Part shown: piece by piece, positions 60,161 to 64,000 of the stretch
Numbering within the stretch: position 1 is the first letter of the stretch
How the letters are laid out: every line of letters begins with the position of its first letter
Assembly (NCBI GenBank): GCA_910575035.1
Contig: CAJTDL010000009.1
Span: 62,001 to 126,000 of the forward strand
Length of the DNA: 64,000 nucleotides
Reading direction: 5' to 3'
Origin: Lachnospiraceae bacterium
Lineage (GTDB): Bacteria; Bacillota; Clostridia; Lachnospirales; Lachnospiraceae
Notes under the pieces: generated by a model
Told to the model about the DNA's origin: nothing
What the model saw: the letters and a program-made list of their open reading frames with translations, nothing else
The model's database searches: none
Position numbers and translations under genes: made by a program

Positions 60161-61525
60161 CTACTGCCCGACAATCCCATCAATGGCCTGCTGCGCCGTA
60201 TCTGCCGCTTCCTGCGGCTCCTTCTCCCCTGTCATGACCTGGTTAAACGCAAGGGAAATGGCGTCAGAAACCTCCGGCCACTCTGCCAGCGGCCCCCTGG
60301 CCTTGGCATAGCCCAACTGCTCTGTAAATTTCTCCATCACTGCATCACCGGAAAACTGCCCTTCTGCAATGGTTTTGTCTGCAGAAATATAACCAAAGGA
60401 TTCCATTAAATACTTCACCTGGGATTCTTCTGTAGCATACTGCAGGAAGCTCAGTGCGCCTTCTTCATTCCCGCCTGCGATAACTGCATAATTCTCCCCG
60501 CCCAGGACAGAAGCATAGTCACTGTCCTTCGGGATCAGCGCCACATTCCATTTCAGCTCAGGCGCCTCTTCCTTGATAGTCGGGATCTGCCAGGGCCCAT
60601 TCGCCATCATTGCCACATTGCCAGAGATAAACTGGTTCATCACGTCTCCCTGGGTCCAGTTGATGCACTCCTTGCTCATAGCGCCAGAATCCACCAAATC
60701 CTTTGCCAATGTAAGAGCTTTTACGCCGCCTTCGGAATTGATTTCATAAGAGCCTGCCCCTGTAGACCACACCCAAGGCATAAAGTTAAAGGTTCCCTCC
60801 TCATTCTGGAGGCTGCAGAAGGCAAGTCCGGTCACATTGTCCTTGGTCAGCTTCTTGGCAGTTTCCTTTAACTCATCCCAGGTCGTGGGTACCTGGCAGC
60901 CCGACGCCTGCAGCAGATCCTCATTATAGTAAAGCCCCAAACAGTTCACGCCAAAGGGCACGCCGTACAGTGTCCCGTCAATCGTACAAGAATCCACTGC
61001 GCCTTCAAAATAATTGGATACGTCAAACTTCCCGCCCAAATCTGCGAAAATGCCCATGGTGGCATAGGAGGCATGATCCGGGGAATCCAGAATTGCAATG
61101 TCCGGCAGCTCGTCCGCCGAAGCCCCGATGGAAAGCTGCTTCTTAAAATCCGCAAAGGGAACATACTTTGCACTTACCTGGACGGCATCCTGTGATGCAT
61201 TGAAATCGCTGATAACCTTATCCAAAGCCTTCTGATGGCCTTCCGTCTCCCAATAATACCAGATGGTTACATCGCCTGCCCCATCCCCTCCGGCAGCGTC
61301 ATTAGATGCCGTTTCATCGGGTGCGCCGTCATTTGCGGCATCCCCCTCATCTTCATTCCCTGCTGTGCTGCCGCCAGCTGCATCATCGGCGCCGCTTGCT
61401 GCATCCGTGCTTTCCGTACCTGGATCCGCCCCCTGGTTAGAGCCCCCATTCCCGCCGCAGCCTGCCAGCAGGCCTACGCTTACCATTGCCGCTAATAAAA
61501 ACGCCCCTACCTTTTTCAGTTTCAT
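60161..61525 (-). CDS. Sugar-binding lipoprotein of a CUT1 ABC transporter
   Basis: 454 residues, AAGGAGG before ATG. Signal peptide ending LLAGC, a lipobox, then a linker of about 60 residues almost wholly Gly, Ala, Ser, Asp and Glu, and an extracellular solute-binding family 1 domain (about 85-450): VTIWYYWETEGHQKALDKVI, YGVPFGVNCLGLYYNEDLL, GNVAMMANGPWQI. It captures oligosaccharides at the cell surface and feeds the two permeases downstream. First gene of the operon; promoter with the shared 21-bp element lies 60-125 bases upstream. Confidence 0.93.
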   Translation of the reverse strand: MKLKKVGAFLLAAMVSVGLLAGCGGNGGSNQGADPGTESTDAASGADDAAGGSTAGNEDEGDAANDGAPDETASNDAAGGDGAGDVTIWYYWETEGHQKALDKVISDFNASQDAVQVSAKYVPFADFKKQLSIGASADELPDIAILDSPDHASYATMGIFADLGGKFDVSNYFEGAVDSCTIDGTLYGVPFGVNCLGLYYNEDLLQASGCQVPTTWDELKETAKKLTKDNVTGLAFCSLQNEEGTFNFMPWVWSTGAGSYEINSEGGVKALTLAKDLVDSGAMSKECINWTQGDVMNQFISGNVAMMANGPWQIPTIKEEAPELKWNVALIPKDSDYASVLGGENYAVIAGGNEEGALSFLQYATEESQVKYLMESFGYISADKTIAEGQFSGDAVMEKFTEQLGYAKARGPLAEWPEVSDAISLAFNQVMTGEKEPQEAADTAQQAIDGIVGQ

Positions 61526-61582
61526 AATAATTCCTCCTTATCCTAGATTTCTTTGTAATGGTTTCCTTTCTCTGATGCTTTT

Positions 61583-61647
61583 ATTTTAGCGGAAAAAAGG
61601 GCTCTAGGAAATGGGGCATTTATATAAAAGGTAGGCGTTCCTAAACT
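61583..61647 (-). promoter_or_regulatory. Promoter and activator site of the CUT1 transporter operon
   Basis: Minus-strand -10 TAAAAT at 61583-61588 with a weak -35. The 21-bp element AAAGGTAGGC, two bases, TCCTAAACT lies at 61627-61647, 38 bases from the -10. It differs from the copy at 55865-55885 only at the two central bases. Confidence 0.7.
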
Positions 61648-61686
61648 GTAATTGTAGGTTCTTATATTTTGTGTATGGTTGGATTG

Positions 61687-61790
61687 TTAATATTCATGGC
61701 CAATCCAGCTATGAGCGGCCTCCAGGCCGTAAAGAGTAACATTGGATTGAATACGCCAAACTGCGCATTCCGTGAGAACATCCTACTTAT
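61687..61790. repeat. Dispersed two-hairpin repeat, copy 2
   Basis: Directly after the response-regulator stop. CGGCCT/AGGCCG hairpin within CAATCCA...TGGATTG, then GAATACGC/GCGCATTC and CCGTGAGAACA. Related, in inverted and rearranged order, to 15299-15425. It may also terminate the regulator transcript. Confidence 0.55.
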
Positions 61791-63312
61791 ACATTTTCCG
61801 ATAGTCCGTAGGCGAATAGCCTGTGCACTCCCGGAATACCTTGCTGAAATACTTGCTGTCCGTATAGCCTACCTCCAGGGCAATCTCATACTGCTTCATC
61901 TGGGTGCCAATCAGGAGTTCCTTGGCTTTATTTACCCTGTAGTTTTTCAGATAACTGGTATAGGTCTCCCCTACCTCCTTGTGGAACTGCATGCTGAGGT
62001 ACTCTGGCGTAACGTTTAATTTCAGGGCAATTTCATCTAAGGTAATGCCAGACTGGTAAAATTCATGGATCATGCTCTTTGTGCGCCTTACGGTCAGGTG
62101 CGCCACTTCTTCTTCTGTATCTGCCCGCAGCCGCACCTTCCCCAGCAGCTCGCCCAAAGCCTCTTCCAGCTCCCTGAAAAGCTTTGCCCCCATAACCTGG
62201 TCCAGGAGCTTCTGCTGGCTTAAGCTGGCATAATCCAGCATGTCAATTTCATTTGTGATATGGATGATTGCCCAGATAAAGCGGATATAGCATTCCTTGA
62301 CATCCTTTGGCGCATAGATTTTCCCATCTGTAAAATATCCATGGAATTCCCCTGCCGCTTTTTGCACACGCTCCATATCCCCCAGGCACAGCTCTGCCTT
62401 CATGCGGTTCTCCAGCTCAATCGGGTAGACGCATACGGCTGTCTGCACCTTCTGTACCTTAGGGTATGCGATAAGGACGTCCTGCCCCAGGGTCAGATTC
62501 CAATCCATATAGCTATATAAGGTCTCAAATCCCCTCTTTATGGCACAAATGCCCTCGGCCTCAATACAGCCAACGCTCCCCAGCCTGCCTGCGCTGGAAC
62601 TCTTTGCCAGCATCCAATATTGGATGCTGCGTTCTAACTCCTGCAGGCTCCCAAACCGATAAACCATCACCAGCAGCGACTGCTCATAATCTGCCCGGAT
62701 AAGGCAGTATCCCAAGTCCTTCCTGCCCTTTAGCATTTGCCCCCATTCCCGCTCTGCCTGCTGTATTTTTTCCCTATATTCATTGCCCAGATAGACGCAT
62801 ATTTCCACGATTTTCTGCCCAGGAAGGATTCCATACCTGCCGGACAGGTATTCCTCTACCGAAAGGTCTGGCATAAGCTGCCCATACAGGATGGCGGCAG
62901 CCACTTGTTCTAAGGTACCCAATGTCTCCGGCTGGGCTGCCTGTTCCTTCTTGTGCTGCGCTTCTATGGCATGTATGGCCTTGGAAAATTCATCCACAGA
63001 AATAGGCTTTAACAGATATTCTGTCACGCCTAATTTCATAGCTTGTTTGGCATAGGAAAATTCGGAGTAAGCACTTAATATAATCACCTTTATCCGGATG
63101 CCCTTCTGCCTCATATTCCGTAACATTTCTAAGCCATCCATTTCTGGCATACGGATATCTGCAATTACTAGATCTGGGCACAGCCTTTGGATTAATTCCA
63201 GGCCTTCCTTCCCATTTTCTGCAGCGCCAGCAAACTCATGCCCCATCATCTCCAATAAACCCTGGATACCCTCACGGATTCTGATTTCATCTTCCACCAC
63301 TACGACTCTCAT
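61783..63312 (-). CDS. YesN-type response regulator with AraC DNA-binding domain
   Basis: 509 residues. Receiver domain (about 1-120): VVVEDEIRIREG, phospho-acceptor Asp in DLVIADIRMPEMDG, Lys in YLLKPISVDEF. A long middle region (about 140-390) of unknown fold typical of YesN proteins. C-terminal AraC pair of helix-turn-helices: GITLDEIALKLNVTPEYLSM and KQYEIALEVGYTDSKYFSKVF. It follows the sensor-kinase gene by 87 bases and precedes the transporter operon. Its probable targets carry the 21-bp element at 55865 and 61627; direct binding is inferred. Confidence 0.92.
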   Translation of the reverse strand: MRVVVVEDEIRIREGIQGLLEMMGHEFAGAAENGKEGLELIQRLCPDLVIADIRMPEMDGLEMLRNMRQKGIRIKVIILSAYSEFSYAKQAMKLGVTEYLLKPISVDEFSKAIHAIEAQHKKEQAAQPETLGTLEQVAAAILYGQLMPDLSVEEYLSGRYGILPGQKIVEICVYLGNEYREKIQQAEREWGQMLKGRKDLGYCLIRADYEQSLLVMVYRFGSLQELERSIQYWMLAKSSSAGRLGSVGCIEAEGICAIKRGFETLYSYMDWNLTLGQDVLIAYPKVQKVQTAVCVYPIELENRMKAELCLGDMERVQKAAGEFHGYFTDGKIYAPKDVKECYIRFIWAIIHITNEIDMLDYASLSQQKLLDQVMGAKLFRELEEALGELLGKVRLRADTEEEVAHLTVRRTKSMIHEFYQSGITLDEIALKLNVTPEYLSMQFHKEVGETYTSYLKNYRVNKAKELLIGTQMKQYEIALEVGYTDSKYFSKVFRECTGYSPTDYRKMYK

Positions 63313-63399
63313 ATACCATCCCTTCTATTCTCTAAATCCCCTGGTGCCATCCGCATTGCCCTGGCATGCCTGACATAGGTTCCTGGTTCCATCCCAGCC

Positions 63400-64000
63400 C
63401 TAACAAGCCTTGTCCACCGGAAGCACCATAGTAATCCTAGTATATACGCCTTCCTGGCTTTCTACACAGATTTTCGCCCGCCCTTCATAATACAGCTGGA
63501 TGCGGTAAAGGGCATTCCGCATCCCAATCTGGTTCTTATCCTGGGCGTCCAAGTATTGCTCCTGGTTGATGGCCTCCACAATATGCCCTGGCATGCCCTT
63601 CCCATTGTCCTCAATCTGGACTTTTAAGGAATGTCCTATAAGCTCCATGCAGATATTCAGTACAGGCTTCCTCTTTACGCCCTCGAAGCCATGGACAAAG
63701 CTGTTCTCTATAAAAGGCTGGAACAGCAGCTTATGCACCTTTACGCCCATCGCCTCCGGCGGGATACTGATGTTGCTTTCCAGCTGGTCCTTCAGGCGGT
63801 TCTGCTGCAGAAGCAGGTACTGCTGCAGCCACTCGTATTCTTCCCGTATGGTCACAATCCCGTTGCTGCCGTCTATCCCATACCGCAGAATCCTGGCCAA
63901 CGCAGTGATGGCTCGGCTGATGTCAAATTCCTTCTTGCCAATGGCAATCCAGTTGATGGTGTCCAGGGTATTATACAGGAAATGAGGATTTATCTGAGCC
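63400..64000 (-). CDS. YesM-type sensor histidine kinase, C-terminal part (5' end outside window)
   Basis: The frame is open to the right edge, about 200 codons. It begins within the His_kinase domain (AQINPHFLYNTLDTINW, phospho-acceptor His), continues ALARILRYGIDG and the HATPase_c boxes FIENSFVHGFEG and IEDNGKGMPGHIVEA, and ends RITMVLPVDKAC. The membrane and sensor parts lie outside. It forms a two-component pair with the regulator at 61783-63312 and presumably senses a sugar outside the cell. Confidence 0.92.
   Translation of the reverse strand, partial: AQINPHFLYNTLDTINWIAIGKKEFDISRAITALARILRYGIDGSNGIVTIREEYEWLQQYLLLQQNRLKDQLESNISIPPEAMGVKVHKLLFQPFIENSFVHGFEGVKRKPVLNICMELIGHSLKVQIEDNGKGMPGHIVEAINQEQYLDAQDKNQIGMRNALYRIQLYYEGRAKICVESQEGVYTRITMVLPVDKAC

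Overview
The window looks like a chromosomal segment of a gut-type Lachnospiraceae (Clostridia). Gene families, strong AGGAGG ribosome-binding sites, AraC-type (YesN/YesM-like) two-component systems beside sugar ABC transporters, and large secreted glycosidases built from FIVAR, Big_2 and FN3 modules all point that way. The species cannot be named from the sequence alone. Most genes lie on the minus strand. No rRNA, tRNA or CRISPR array was recognised.

Region by region. (1) 1-7.9 kb is a leftward block of phage- or plasmid-derived genes: HNH/AP2-like protein, truncated Rha antirepressor, winged-helix protein, HU, gp10-like protein and a cold-shock/zinc protein. It contains an iteron-like repeat cluster near 4.2-4.4 kb and ends at a D,D-carboxypeptidase gene that has lost its 5' half. 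(2) 8.8-14.2 kb is a 1787-residue secreted GH127/GH146-type beta-L-arabinofuranosidase. (3) 14.4-15.05 kb is a decayed IS200-type element. (4) 15.4-25.3 kb is a YtfQRT/YjfF-type (galactofuranose-like) transporter with its own response regulator, sensor kinase and an unusual membrane-anchored protein made of two fused periplasmic binding domains. (5) 25.4-29.4 kb is a broken GH2 enzyme fused out of frame to its own FIVAR/coiled-coil/BspA-repeat tail. (6) 29.6-29.9 kb holds two adjacent MITE-like palindromes. (7) 29.9-37.5 kb has cardiolipin synthase, a subtilisin-like protease, an AgrC/AgrA-like pair, a MATE exporter and YchF. (8) 37.6-44.0 kb is an A+T-rich island with a McrBC restriction system bounded by an integrase stub and a wrecked VapBC toxin-antitoxin module. 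(9) 44.4-49.8 kb is the only long plus-strand stretch: two acyl-CoA ligases, then a MarR regulator and a MATE exporter. (10) 49.9-64 kb is a second glycan locus: a 1940-residue secreted GH39-like enzyme, a GH31 glycosidase, a CUT1 ABC transporter without its ATPase, and a YesN/YesM-type pair whose kinase runs off the right edge.

How the parts fit. Regions 2, 4, 5 and 10 read as plant-glycan foraging systems. Secreted modular glycosidases trim arabinose- and galactose-containing polymers outside the cell, binding lipoproteins capture the products, ABC permeases import them, and GH31 (no signal peptide) finishes the digestion in the cytoplasm. Each transporter sits next to a membrane sensor kinase and an AraC-type response regulator. 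The strongest regulatory signal is a nearly identical 21-bp element found 38-39 bp upstream of the -10 box of both the CUT1 transporter operon and the 1940-residue glycosidase gene. It is a good candidate for the binding site of the neighbouring response regulator.
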